DNA of 64,000 nucleotides from an uncultured Polaribacter sp. (GTDB taxonomy: Bacteria; Bacteroidota; Bacteroidia; Flavobacteriales; Flavobacteriaceae). A program made the translations under genes and the position numbers. Below the pieces are notes generated by a model. It had not been told where the DNA came from. It saw only the letters and a program-made list of their open reading frames with translations, and made no database searches. The stretch covers positions 1 through 64,000 of the forward strand of contig NZ_CANMVP010000015.1 of NCBI RefSeq assembly GCF_947501385.1, read 5' to 3'. Positions 33,979 through 42,987 of this stretch are shown piece by piece (positions within the stretch are counted from its first letter, which is position 1; every line of letters starts with the position of its first letter).

Positions 33979-34127
33979 TTATTCGATTTTTTCTGAAATT
34001 AAATGCACTTATTATTTTTAGTACATATACAATCATAGTATTTTTATTTGAGATTAAAATTTCTCTTTATAATTATGGCAAAGTAACACTAGACTGCAAA
34101 CTGCCGACTGATTATTGCCAACTGGGT

Positions 34128-34841
34128 CTATTTCAATCGATGCAAATACATATTCACCACATTTTCTAAGCCCAAATACAAACTTTCAGCAATCAAAGCA
34201 TGCCCAATAGAGACTTCCGCCAAATTAGGAATCTGTTCTTTAAAAAACTGCACATTATCTAAACTCAAATCATGACCTGCATTGATTCCTAAACCCAAAG
34301 TATGCGCTAAAATTGCAGCGTCTGTATACGGTTGTACCGCTTCTTTGTTTCCCAAATCATATTGAGTGGCAAACTCTTCTGTATACAATTCAATTCTGTC
34401 TGCACCAATCTTTGCAGCACCTTCAATCAGTTTTAAATCGGTATCAATAAAAACAGAAGTCCTGATACCGTTTTGTTGAAACTCTTGAATTACTTCCTTT
34501 AAAAAAGAGGAATGCTTCAACGTGTCCCAACCCGCATTAGACGTAATAGCATCTACGCCATCGGGCACCAAAGTAACTTGTGTAGGTTTGGTTTCCAAAA
34601 CCAAATCGATAAAAGAAGAGATCGGATTGCCTTCAATATTAAATTCTGTGGTTACCACAGCCGTTAAATCTCTTGCATCTTGGTATTTAATGTGTCTTTC
34701 ATCTGGTCTTGGGTGAATGGTAATTCCCTCAGCTCCAAAACCTTCTATATCTGCGGCTACTTTTAATAAATTTGGCACATTTCCTCCACGAGAATTTCGT
34801 AAAGTTGCTATTTTATTAATATTTACACTTAACTTTGTCAT
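34128..34841 (-). CDS. pdxJ: Pyridoxine 5'-phosphate synthase
   Basis: A 237-residue TIM-barrel enzyme that joins 1-deoxyxylulose 5-phosphate and 3-amino-2-oxopropyl phosphate in the DXP-dependent vitamin B6 pathway. Typical blocks are [20 protein letters not shown] (4-23), [12 protein letters not shown] (40-51), [17 protein letters not shown] and [13 protein letters not shown]. Length is normal. It has a good promoter (TTTG-N20-TACCTTTG). PLP is used by alr and metB in this window. The next gene upstream is divergent. Confidence 0.95.
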   Translation of the reverse strand: MTKLSVNINKIATLRNSRGGNVPNLLKVAADIEGFGAEGITIHPRPDERHIKYQDARDLTAVVTTEFNIEGNPISSFIDLVLETKPTQVTLVPDGVDAITSNAGWDTLKHSSFLKEVIQEFQQNGIRTSVFIDTDLKLIEGAAKIGADRIELYTEEFATQYDLGNKEAVQPYTDAAILAHTLGLGINAGHDLSLDNVQFFKEQIPNLAEVSIGHALIAESLYLGLENVVNMYLHRLK

Positions 34842-34858
34842 TGTCTAAAATTAGAAAG

Positions 34859-34890
34859 CAAAGGTAATTTATACCAATTACACTTTCAAA
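34859..34890 (-). promoter_or_regulatory. Promoter of pdxJ with both elements
   Basis: On the minus strand a TTTG (-33, 34887-34890) is followed after 20 bases by TACCTTTG (-7, 34859-34866), matching the Bacteroidota consensus in sequence and spacing. Transcription would begin about 12 bases before the pdxJ ATG. Confidence 0.7.
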
Positions 34891-34934
34891 TCTAATTGCG
34901 ATTATTAAATCAATTTATCCTATATTCGTACAGC

Positions 34935-35594
34935 ATGAATATTACAGATTACATATTAAATGAAATCAAACCACTGAGTTTAAAAAGCAGCGTAAAAGCG
35001 GCTAAAAAACTGTTTGACAATTTTCCGATCACACATTTTGCTGTGGTAGAAGACAACAAGATTTTAGGTTGTTTTGCGGAAGATGATATTCATACCATAG
35101 AAAATAAATCAGATGAATTGGTGGCATATACCCATTTGCTAAGTTCTTTTTTCGCAGATGAAAAGGCAACCGTTTTAGAACTTTTAAAGATCTTTGCAGA
35201 CAATGATGCTACGATTATTCCTGTTTTAAATAAGGAAAAAGACTATATAGGGTATTATGATTTGTGTGATGTTTTAGACGTCTTTTCTACCAGTCCGTTT
35301 ATGATTGAAGATAGCGAGACTTTAATTATAGAGAAAATAGAAAATGATTATTCCATGAGCGAAGTTTCGCAAATTGTAGAATCTAACGGTGGAGAATTAT
35401 TAGGAATCTATATCTCTGAAAGAAACAACGAATTTGTACAATTGACACTTAAAATTATCTCTGAAGACATCCATGAAGTCATGCACGCATTTAGAAGGTA
35501 TGATTATAAAATAATCTCTACCCATGAAAATGATATTTATCTTGAAGATTTAAAAAGTAGGTCAGAATATTTGCAAAAGTATCTAGAGATGTAA
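34935..35594 (+). CDS. CBS-domain protein with ACT-like C-terminus (AcuB-like)
   Basis: A 219-residue soluble protein. Two CBS motifs form the first half (about 1-125), and the second half (about 128-205) has an ACT-like fold pattern with a terminal helix. This layout matches AcuB-like proteins, which sense adenosine nucleotides; the role here is unknown. The ATG at 34935 is chosen over an upstream in-frame TTG because a near-consensus -7 element (TATATTCG) ends seven bases before it. It is followed by nadK in the same direction. Confidence 0.82.
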   Translation: MNITDYILNEIKPLSLKSSVKAAKKLFDNFPITHFAVVEDNKILGCFAEDDIHTIENKSDELVAYTHLLSSFFADEKATVLELLKIFADNDATIIPVLNKEKDYIGYYDLCDVLDVFSTSPFMIEDSETLIIEKIENDYSMSEVSQIVESNGGELLGIYISERNNEFVQLTLKIISEDIHEVMHAFRRYDYKIISTHENDIYLEDLKSRSEYLQKYLEM

Positions 35595-35701
35595 CCATCT
35601 CAGATGGTTTTTGGTATCAAATGAGTTTGTTCTATTATAAGGGATCATAAAAAACTATGAATTTTAGTGTATTACTTTTAATGAATAGGTAAATAGAAAA
35701 A

Positions 35702-36601
35702 ATGAAAAAAGTAGCAGTTTACGGACAATCCTATTCTATTTCAGCTGAGAAAGAAATTCAACTTCTTTTAAGCGTTTTAGAAGAGAACAATATTGTTTGT
35801 TTTATAGAAAAAAAGTTCAACAACTTATTAGTAGAAGGCGCTATTTTAAATAAAAAGTACCCGACATTCTCTCATTTTGATGATTTAAATGATTCTTTCG
35901 AAGCAATGTTTACCTTAGGTGGAGACGGAACTATTTTAAGAGCTGTCACTTATATTAGAGATTTAGGAATTCCTATGTTGGGAATCAATACGGGTCGGTT
36001 GGGTTTTTTGGCAACCATCAATAAAAATACCATTAAGAAAAGTGTAGAACTTATTTTAAATGGAGAGTACTCAATTCAAGAAAGAACCTTATTATCTGTA
36101 AAAACGGCTCCCAAAACAGCCGAGTTTGCTGAACTTAATTTCGCATTGAACGAAGTAACCATCGCCAGAAAAAACACTACTTCGATGATTGGTGTAAGCA
36201 CTCACTTAAATAATGAATACCTTACCAATTATTGGGCAGATGGTTTAATCATTGCAACACCAACAGGCTCTACAGGATATTCTTTAAGCTGTAATGGTCC
36301 GGTAATATCACCAGATTCTAAAAATTTAATCATTACGCCTATTGCACCTCACAATTTAAATGCAAGACCCATGGTTATTTCAGATGAGACAACCATTCAA
36401 TTAGAAGTAGATTCTAGAGAAAAAGATTTTTTGATCTCTTTAGATTCTAGAATCACTACCGTTGCAGAAAATACAAAAGTTTTTATAGAAAAAGCACCGT
36501 TTACAATTAAAAGTATCATCCCTAATAATCAATCATTTTTAAAAACGCTTCGCAGTAAATTATTGTGGGGAGAAGATACCAGAAATGAGACCAATCTTTA
36601 A
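35702..36601 (+). CDS. nadK: NAD kinase
   Basis: A 299-residue enzyme that phosphorylates NAD to NADP. The GGDG motif is at 73-76 (TLGGDGTILRAV), followed by GINTGRLGFLA. LNEVTIAR holds the conserved NE pair, and TPTGSTGYSLSCNGP is the glycine-rich signature. Length is typical. It lies behind the CBS-domain gene and 100 bases before an outer-membrane protein gene in a conserved flavobacterial cluster. Confidence 0.95.
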   Translation: MKKVAVYGQSYSISAEKEIQLLLSVLEENNIVCFIEKKFNNLLVEGAILNKKYPTFSHFDDLNDSFEAMFTLGGDGTILRAVTYIRDLGIPMLGINTGRLGFLATINKNTIKKSVELILNGEYSIQERTLLSVKTAPKTAEFAELNFALNEVTIARKNTTSMIGVSTHLNNEYLTNYWADGLIIATPTGSTGYSLSCNGPVISPDSKNLIITPIAPHNLNARPMVISDETTIQLEVDSREKDFLISLDSRITTVAENTKVFIEKAPFTIKSIIPNNQSFLKTLRSKLLWGEDTRNETNL

Positions 36602-36683
36602 CCAAATGTTCACAATAAATAAACGAAAAAGTTGTTATTCAAAAAAGACTGAATATTAACTTTATAAAGCAAATTGAAATTCA

Positions 36684-36691
36684 TATATTTG
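36684..36691 (+). promoter_or_regulatory. -7 element for the barrel-protein/uppS/bamA cluster
   Basis: TATATTTG lies 16 bases upstream of the barrel-protein start codon. A second perfect match, TATTTTTG, lies at 36697-36704. Confidence 0.5.
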
Positions 36692-36707
36692 CACGCTATT
36701 TTTGAGA

Positions 36708-37385
36708 ATGAAAAACCGTATTTTATTTATCGTATTTATAAGCTTTTCTTCTATTTTAATAGGGCAAGTGTATGAAGTTGGAGTTTCTGTAGGAGGTACA
36801 AATTATATTGGTGATATTGGTAGAACCAATTATATCTACCCAAATAACCTAGCTGGTGCGGCTTTTTTTAAATACAATTGGAACCCGAGAATTGCAGTAA
36901 GAGCAACATTTAGCCATTTACCAACATCAGGAAATGATGAAAATGCAGATACAGACTTTAAACAAAATAGAGGTTTAACTTTTGAGAATACCATAAATGA
37001 ATTAGCAGTAGGAATGGAATTTAACTTTTATGAATATGATCTTTCATCAGAAGATAAAAGTTGGACACCCTATATAGTAATAGAATTGGCAGCTTTTAAT
37101 TACAAGACAGTAGCATCGGAGCCACAACCAAGAAGTTATGTTTTTACCAATAAAACTTCTTACGCAATTCCTTTTGGAGTTGGCTTTAAATCTAAATTGG
37201 CTGGTAAATTTGCTTTTGCTATAGAATCGAAGTTTAGATATACATTTGAAGATGACATTGATTATTCTACAAGTAGAATACCATCTTTAGATTTTGGAGG
37301 AACAGGAAATGACTGGTATGTATTTACAGGTGTTTCTTTAATTTATACCTTTGGTAGACCCGCTTGTTATACACAAGGATTATAA
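36708..37385 (+). CDS. Outer-membrane beta-barrel protein (DUF6089-like)
   Basis: A 225-residue protein with a signal peptide (about 1-20, ending LIGQ) and an alternating-strand pattern typical of an 8-stranded barrel: VYEVGVSVGGTNYIGDIG (about 21-38), later AVGMEFNFYEYD and SYAIPFGVGFKS. The start at 36708 (ATG) is preferred to an in-frame TTG two codons earlier. The C-terminus reads FGRPACYTQGL and lacks the usual terminal aromatic. It lies 4 bases before uppS, ahead of bamA, a layout shared by many flavobacteria. Confidence 0.8.
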   Translation: MKNRILFIVFISFSSILIGQVYEVGVSVGGTNYIGDIGRTNYIYPNNLAGAAFFKYNWNPRIAVRATFSHLPTSGNDENADTDFKQNRGLTFENTINELAVGMEFNFYEYDLSSEDKSWTPYIVIELAAFNYKTVASEPQPRSYVFTNKTSYAIPFGVGFKSKLAGKFAFAIESKFRYTFEDDIDYSTSRIPSLDFGGTGNDWYVFTGVSLIYTFGRPACYTQGL

Positions 37386-37389
37386 AACT

Positions 37390-38133
37390 ATGGATAAAAA
37401 ACTACGTATCGATTTACAAAGAGTACCAAAACACGTTGCCATTATTATGGATGGGAATGGGCGTTGGGCTAAAGGTAAAGGAATGAGCAGGGTTTTTGGG
37501 CATAGAAATGCTTTAACCGCGGTTAGAGAATCTGTTGAAACGGCAGCTCAAATTGGTGTAGAAGCCATTACATTATATGCTTTTTCTACAGAAAACTGGA
37601 AAAGACCCAAACTAGAAGTAGATGCTCTTATGAGCCTACTCATAAACTCTTTAAAGAAAGAACTACCTACTTTTCAGGAAAATGGTGTGATTGTAAATGC
37701 CATCGGTTGTATAGAAAGCTTGCCTCAAAATGCGCAAAAAGCATTAAAAGAAGTGATTGAACTTACCAAAAAAAATAAAAAAATTGTATTAACATTAGCA
37801 CTAAGTTATGGTTCTAGAGAAGAAATTGTTAATGCAATCAAAAACATATCTAAAAAAGTTGTTAATAAAGAACTTTCTGTAAAAGAAATTGATGAAAAAA
37901 CTATTAATAACCATTTATATACGTTTAATTTGCCCGAGGTCGATTTAATGATAAGAACAAGTGGTGAACATCGCATCAGTAATTTCTTACTTTGGCAAAT
38001 GGCCTATGCTGAATTATATTTCACAGACATACTTTGGCCAGATTTTAGAAAAGAGCATTTTTACGATGCAATTATAGATTATCAGAATAGAGAACGAAGA
38101 TTTGGAAAGACAAGCGAACAAATTACAGAATAA
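37390..38133 (+). CDS. uppS: Isoprenyl transferase (undecaprenyl diphosphate synthase)
   Basis: Makes undecaprenyl diphosphate, the lipid carrier for cell-wall sugars. The 247-residue protein has HVAIIMDGNGRWAKGKG near its N-terminus (catalytic D21), then GVEAITLYAFSTENWKRP, DLMIRTSGEHRISNFLLWQ and AYAELYFTDILWPDF. An upstream in-frame start at 37351 would overlap the preceding gene; the ATG at 37390 fits the family. It is 7 bases before bamA, so it belongs to the envelope-biogenesis cluster. Confidence 0.95.
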   Translation: MDKKLRIDLQRVPKHVAIIMDGNGRWAKGKGMSRVFGHRNALTAVRESVETAAQIGVEAITLYAFSTENWKRPKLEVDALMSLLINSLKKELPTFQENGVIVNAIGCIESLPQNAQKALKEVIELTKKNKKIVLTLALSYGSREEIVNAIKNISKKVVNKELSVKEIDEKTINNHLYTFNLPEVDLMIRTSGEHRISNFLLWQMAYAELYFTDILWPDFRKEHFYDAIIDYQNRERRFGKTSEQITE

Positions 38134-38140
38134 ATTTTTT

Positions 38141-40693
38141 ATGAAATTATTTTCTGCAGTACTAGTGTTAACAGCACTTTTTTCTACATTTAGCAGTAAT
38201 GCACAAGTTAAGAAAGATACCATCATTACTAAAAATGATACGATTCCCAAAAAAAAGGTATCTTTTGAAAAAGGAAAAGAATACATTCTAGGAGGCATCA
38301 CTGTAACAGGTCTTAAAAAGTTTAGTGAAGAAACCGTTCGGGTTTTTACAGGTCTTAGATATGGGCAAACTATTAAACTTCCGGGTGATAAATTAACAAG
38401 TGCTATTAAAAAACTATACGAAAGTAAGCAGTTTAGCGATGTGGATGTTTATCTAGCGAGATTAGATGGCAATACGGTGTATCTTCAATTAGATGTTCAA
38501 GAACTTCCGCAATTAAATCAAATAAACCTTACTGGGATAAAAAAATCGAAGGCCAAAGAACTTATCAAAGAGGCTGAATTAACCCAAGGTAAAATGGTCA
38601 CAGATAACTTATTGGTGACCACTAAAAATTACTTCACAAAAAAATATACAGACAAAGGGTTCTTAAAAACAAAAGTTTCTATAGATACTAAAAAAGATAC
38701 ATCAGACGTAAACATTGTAAATATGTCTGTCTTTATAGATAAGGGCAAAAAAATTAAAATTAAAGACATCAATTTTACGGGTAACGAAGCACTTTCTGGA
38801 AAGAAACTAAGAAAATACATGAGCAATACCAAAGAGAAATTTTTGGGTCGTTTTTGGAAAGGTTCTAAATATATAGAAGAAGAATACCAAGAAGATTTAG
38901 AAAATATCTTAGACAAATATAGCAGACTTGGTTATAGAGATGCTAGAATTTTAAGTGAAGGTATTTCTTGGAATGATGACAATACCATAGACATTAACAT
39001 CGAATTAGAAGAAGGTAGACAATACAGGTTTGCTGAAATTATTTTTGTGGGTAATGAAGCGTATACAGATGCACAGCTGCATCAGATTTTAAGAATAGAC
39101 AAAGGTGATATTTACAACGGTGCTGTTTTAAAAGAGCGTGTAAAAGGAGACAACTCTCCTACTTCCTTTGATATTTCTTCAGAATATCAGAATAACGGTT
39201 TCTTGTTTTCTCAAGTAAACGCCGTAGAAACAAAGGTAGAAAACGATTCTATTACCGTTGAAATTAGAATTCGAGAAGATGAAAAAGCACGCATTAAAAA
39301 AGTAACTGTTTCTGGAAATGACAAAACGAATGACCATGTAATTTTCAGAGAATTAAGAGTAAAACCAGGCGATTTATTTAGCCGAAGAGAAATTATTAGA
39401 TCTATTAGAGAAATTGGTCAGTTAGGATTTTTTGATCAAAATGTAACCCCAGATGTAGTTCCCAATTATCAAGACAAAACAACAGACATCAACTTTAATG
39501 TAATTGAAAAAGGGGGAAGCCAAATAGAACTACAAGGTGGTTATGGAGGTGGCTCTTTTATTGGTACTTTAGGTTTGTCTTTTAATAATTTTTCAATCAA
39601 AAATATTTTTAATAAAGAAGCATACAAACCTTTGCCAACAGGAGATGGTCAAAAACTATCTTTAAGGTTACAAACCAGTAGAACTTTTAGTACCTATAGT
39701 TTTTCTTTTACAGAACCGTGGTTTGGTGGTAGAACGCCAAAATCTTTATCTTTTTCTATTTACCAATCGAATCAGTTTCAATTGAATCCACAAACTTTTG
39801 AAGTGGATAAAGACAGGCGTTTAGGAATTACTGGAGCTTCTATAGGTTTAGGTCAACGTTTAAAATGGCCAGATGACTTTTTTCAATTGTCACAAACCGT
39901 TTCCTACCAAAGTTTTCAGTTAAAAAATTATGGTTTTAGAGTGGGTGATAATGTTTTAAATAACGGAACTTTAAATAACCTATCCTACAATTTAAATCTC
40001 AGCAGAAGTTCTGCAGGTCCTAGTTTAATTTTTCCAACCTATGGTTCTGAGTTTTCATTTGGTATCAAAGCAACCTTACCCTATTCTTTGTTTAGTGATA
40101 AAGATTATACACAACCAGATAACCTAACTGCAGAGCAACAAAATGATTTCTTAGCAGATAAATTTAAATGGTTAGAATACTACAAATTAAATGCAAAAGG
40201 AAAATGGTATACCGCTTTTACAGACAAATTAGTTTTAATGACCAATGCAGAAATGGGATTCTTAGGTTTTTATAATGATGCATTAGGGCAAACACCTTTT
40301 GAACGTTACTTTGTGGGTGGAGATGGTATTGCTGTCTTTCAATTAGATGGTAGAGAAGTGGTGGGTTTAAGAGGTTATGAAAATAACAGACTGTCTTCTA
40401 TCTCTGGGGGAACCATTTATAATAAATTTCAATTAGAACTTAGATATTCGATCACAGACTCTCCCTCTGCCTCTATTTATACATTAGGTTTTTTAGAAGC
40501 GGGTAATTCGTATGACAATTTTAGAACTTTTAATCCGTTTGAATTAAAAAGATCAGCTGGTTTAGGGGTACGAATATTTATGCCTGCATTTGGATTATTA
40601 GGTATTGATTTTGCACACGGTTTTGATCCTTTACCTGGAGAAATCGAAAAATCTGGTTGGCAAACACATTTTATTATCGGAAGACAATTCTAG
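38141..40693 (+). CDS. bamA: Outer-membrane protein assembly factor BamA
   Basis: An 850-residue Omp85 protein that inserts barrels into the outer membrane. A signal peptide (about 1-22, ending SNAQ) is followed by five POTRA domains (about 45-440) and a C-terminal Omp85 barrel. The L6-loop signature VVGLRGYENNRLS is near the end. A charged stretch (KKDTIITKNDTIPKKK) precedes POTRA1. The ATG at 38141 gives a signal peptide at once; a TTG upstream would add residues and overlap uppS. Two OmpH/Skp chaperone genes follow, as expected. Confidence 0.95.
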   Translation: MKLFSAVLVLTALFSTFSSNAQVKKDTIITKNDTIPKKKVSFEKGKEYILGGITVTGLKKFSEETVRVFTGLRYGQTIKLPGDKLTSAIKKLYESKQFSDVDVYLARLDGNTVYLQLDVQELPQLNQINLTGIKKSKAKELIKEAELTQGKMVTDNLLVTTKNYFTKKYTDKGFLKTKVSIDTKKDTSDVNIVNMSVFIDKGKKIKIKDINFTGNEALSGKKLRKYMSNTKEKFLGRFWKGSKYIEEEYQEDLENILDKYSRLGYRDARILSEGISWNDDNTIDINIELEEGRQYRFAEIIFVGNEAYTDAQLHQILRIDKGDIYNGAVLKERVKGDNSPTSFDISSEYQNNGFLFSQVNAVETKVENDSITVEIRIREDEKARIKKVTVSGNDKTNDHVIFRELRVKPGDLFSRREIIRSIREIGQLGFFDQNVTPDVVPNYQDKTTDINFNVIEKGGSQIELQGGYGGGSFIGTLGLSFNNFSIKNIFNKEAYKPLPTGDGQKLSLRLQTSRTFSTYSFSFTEPWFGGRTPKSLSFSIYQSNQFQLNPQTFEVDKDRRLGITGASIGLGQRLKWPDDFFQLSQTVSYQSFQLKNYGFRVGDNVLNNGTLNNLSYNLNLSRSSAGPSLIFPTYGSEFSFGIKATLPYSLFSDKDYTQPDNLTAEQQNDFLADKFKWLEYYKLNAKGKWYTAFTDKLVLMTNAEMGFLGFYNDALGQTPFERYFVGGDGIAVFQLDGREVVGLRGYENNRLSSISGGTIYNKFQLELRYSITDSPSASIYTLGFLEAGNSYDNFRTFNPFELKRSAGLGVRIFMPAFGLLGIDFAHGFDPLPGEIEKSGWQTHFIIGRQF

Positions 40694-40701
40694 GAAAACT
40701 G

Positions 40702-40709
40702 TACATTTG
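40702..40709 (+). promoter_or_regulatory. -7 element for the OmpH/Skp genes
   Basis: TACATTTG matches TAnnTTTG, 49 bases upstream of the first OmpH gene. It suggests separate expression of the chaperones in addition to read-through from bamA. Confidence 0.45.
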
Positions 40710-40758
40710 TAATGTCAAAAGTTTTTTTGGCACGGTTTTTTCTAAACACTATACACAA

Positions 40759-41571
40759 ATGAAAAATATTTTTTTATCAATCGTTCTTTTACTTACTGTT
40801 AGTATTTCTTGGTCTCAGAGAAGTCAAATTATTGCGTACATCGATATGGAATACATTCTAGAAAATGTTCCAGAATATTTAGAAGCACAAAATACTTTAG
40901 ATGAAAAAGTGGTAAAGTGGAGGCAAAAATTAGACAAAGAGGCTCGGTACATAGAAGTACTAAAAACAGATTTGGCAAATGAGAAAGCAATCTTAACAAA
41001 AGATCTTATTGAAGAGAAAGAAGAAGAAATTTCTTTAAAACAAGATGAATTAAGAAGGTTAGAATCTTTGTACTTTGGCCCTAAGGGAGATATGTTTTTA
41101 CTAAGAAAACAATTGGTAAAGCCTATTCAAGATCAAGTTTACAATGCCATACAAACCATTTCTGCTAGAAAAAAATATGATTTTGTTTTTGATAAATCTA
41201 GTGATTTAGTCATGCTATATTCCAATAAAAAATACGATATTAGCGACCTGGTTTTAGGCACTATTGACAGAACAAGATTAGTTGACAAGAAAAATGCCAA
41301 AAAGCTAGAAAAAAGTGCTCCAAAAGAGCCTACAGAGAAACAAAAGCAAGCCTTAGTAAAGAAAGAAGCTATTGTTGCTAAAAAATTATCTGATAGAGAA
41401 CTAAAAAAGAAAGCGTTAGAAGATAGAAAAAAAGTACTTTTAGAGAAAAGAGAAGAAAAAAGAGAGTTGCTTAGAAAAAAGAAAGAAGCGCTGAAAAAGA
41501 AAAAAGAAGCGTTAAAGAAAGAAAAAGAAGACGCAAAGAAAGAGAAAGAAAATCAAGACAATAATAATTAA
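40759..41571 (+). CDS. OmpH/Skp-family periplasmic chaperone with charged tail
   Basis: A 270-residue protein with a signal peptide (about 1-19, ending SWSQ). The Skp-like body (about 22-170) has YIDMEYILENVPEY, then a long helical hairpin typical of Skp tentacles. Beyond residue ~175 a basic coiled-coil tail consists of lysine/glutamate/arginine repeats (KKKEALKKKK and similar). Usual OmpH proteins are about 170 residues, so the tail is an extension. Skp trimers hold unfolded barrels on the way to BamA; the gene lies 65 bases behind bamA. The ATG at 40759 is preferred since it begins the signal peptide. Confidence 0.88.
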   Translation: MKNIFLSIVLLLTVSISWSQRSQIIAYIDMEYILENVPEYLEAQNTLDEKVVKWRQKLDKEARYIEVLKTDLANEKAILTKDLIEEKEEEISLKQDELRRLESLYFGPKGDMFLLRKQLVKPIQDQVYNAIQTISARKKYDFVFDKSSDLVMLYSNKKYDISDLVLGTIDRTRLVDKKNAKKLEKSAPKEPTEKQKQALVKKEAIVAKKLSDRELKKKALEDRKKVLLEKREEKRELLRKKKEALKKKKEALKKEKEDAKKEKENQDNNN

Positions 41572-41584
41572 ATTAAAAACAAGA

Positions 41585-42118
41585 ATGAAAAATTTTAAAA
41601 CGTTACTATTAATCGCTGTATTTACTTTAGGAATAGGTGGTGTTGCAAATGCACAAAAAATAGGTCATATAGATTACCAGAGAGTAATAGACAATATGCC
41701 AGAAACAAGAGCATTAAGCGTTACCCTTGAAAAATTAGGGAAGTCTTACCAAAGTGAAATTGAAGGTTTAAAGAAAAAGTTAGAAGCTAAAGTTCAAAAG
41801 TATACTACGGAACAAGCAACTCAAACAGAAGCTACCAACAAACAAAGAGCTCAGGAAGTACAAACAGATAAAGCTAGATTTGATCAAGCACAACAAGAGG
41901 CTTATCAAGATATGCGAAGAAGAGAAGCACAAGAGCTAGAACCTATTGTAAAGAAAGCTGAAAAAGCAATTGAAGCTATTGCTGCAACAAAAGGGATTTT
42001 ATATGTATTTGATGCTAAATCTTTAATTGTTAAGAAAGGTGTAGATTTATACGATGCTGCCAAAGCAAAATTAGGATTGTTAAAAGACAAGCCTAAGCAA
42101 CAACAGCCAAGACAATAA
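41585..42118 (+). CDS. OmpH/Skp-family periplasmic chaperone
   Basis: A 177-residue paralogue of the preceding gene, of normal length. The signal peptide is about 1-22 (ending VANAQ), and the mature protein starts KIGHIDYQRVIDNMPETRAL. Two long helices (about 45-120) form the tentacle hairpin. A C-terminal strand segment, GILYVFDAKSLIVKKGVDLY, closes the body. A proline/glutamine end (KPKQQQPRQ) follows. It lies 13 bases after the longer OmpH gene; a strong terminator follows, ending the bamA cluster. Confidence 0.92.
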   Translation: MKNFKTLLLIAVFTLGIGGVANAQKIGHIDYQRVIDNMPETRALSVTLEKLGKSYQSEIEGLKKKLEAKVQKYTTEQATQTEATNKQRAQEVQTDKARFDQAQQEAYQDMRRREAQELEPIVKKAEKAIEAIAATKGILYVFDAKSLIVKKGVDLYDAAKAKLGLLKDKPKQQQPRQ

Positions 42119-42145
42119 TTTCTTTTCCAAAGAAATAAATGATAG

Positions 42146-42173
42146 AAACCTACTTTTTAAAGTAGGTTTTTTT
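42146..42173 (+). terminator. Terminator after the bamA-ompH cluster
   Basis: AAACCTACTTT pairs with AAAGTAGGTTT around a TT loop, followed by a T run. Confidence 0.85.
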
Positions 42174-42186
42174 ATTTTTACTCCTT

Positions 42187-42987
42187 ATGAAATCTATTTC
42201 AAATGCTATTGGTTTTTTTGATTCTGGTGTCGGCGGAACTTCTATATGGAAAGAAGTAATTGCACTGCTACCAAATGAAAACACTATCTATCTTTCAGAC
42301 AGTAAAAACGCGCCTTATGGTGAGAAATCAACAGAAGAAATAGTAGCACTGTGTAAAAAAAATACAGCATTTTTACTTCAGAAAGATTGCAAACTAATTG
42401 TAGTTGCCTGCAACACAGCTACAACAAACGCTATTGAATATTTAAGAACTCATTATAACATTCCCTTTATTGGTATAGAACCTGCTATAAAACCAGCAGC
42501 CTTAATAACAAAAACAAATACCATCGGAATTTTAGCAACCAAAGGAACGCTGAATAGCAATTTATTTGAAAAAACTTCTAGTAACATCAGAAAAAAAATT
42601 CAGATAAAAGAAACTATCGGGAAAGGACTTGTAGAACTTATTGAAGGAGGAAAATTGCATTCTAAAGAAATGACAACTTTATTAACTTCTTTTTTAAAAC
42701 CCATGATTTCTAAAAATATCGATTCTTTGGTTTTAGGCTGTACACATTATCCTTATTTAATTCCACAAATTAGAGCAATTGTTGGTGATAGAATTCAAAT
42801 TATAGATTCTGGGGAAGCTGTTGCCAAACAAACAAAAGCTATTTTAAGCAAACATCATTTATTAAATACTGATAAAAATTATGTACCGCAACATGAAATC
42901 TTCATCAATAAAGAAAAAACTTCTCTAGAGAATTTACTAAAAACTATTGAAGGGAAAAAGATATGTATTACTGAAAAAGATTTTTAA
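42187..42987 (+). CDS. murI: Glutamate racemase
   Basis: Makes D-glutamate for peptidoglycan. The 266-residue enzyme has FFDSGVGGTSIWKEV (11-25), then C75 in VVACNTATT and C185 in LGCTHYPYL, the two catalytic cysteines. GIEPAIKPA is the conserved loop. It lies after the terminator of the bamA cluster, with its stop codon overlapping by 4 bases the end of the convergent PorP/SprF gene. Confidence 0.95.
   Translation: MKSISNAIGFFDSGVGGTSIWKEVIALLPNENTIYLSDSKNAPYGEKSTEEIVALCKKNTAFLLQKDCKLIVVACNTATTNAIEYLRTHYNIPFIGIEPAIKPAALITKTNTIGILATKGTLNSNLFEKTSSNIRKKIQIKETIGKGLVELIEGGKLHSKEMTTLLTSFLKPMISKNIDSLVLGCTHYPYLIPQIRAIVGDRIQIIDSGEAVAKQTKAILSKHHLLNTDKNYVPQHEIFINKEKTSLENLLKTIEGKKICITEKDF

Noticed and set aside
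38102..38140. TTG start of bamA inside uppS
   Set aside because: The ATG at 38141 directly begins the signal peptide and is 7 bases after the uppS stop.
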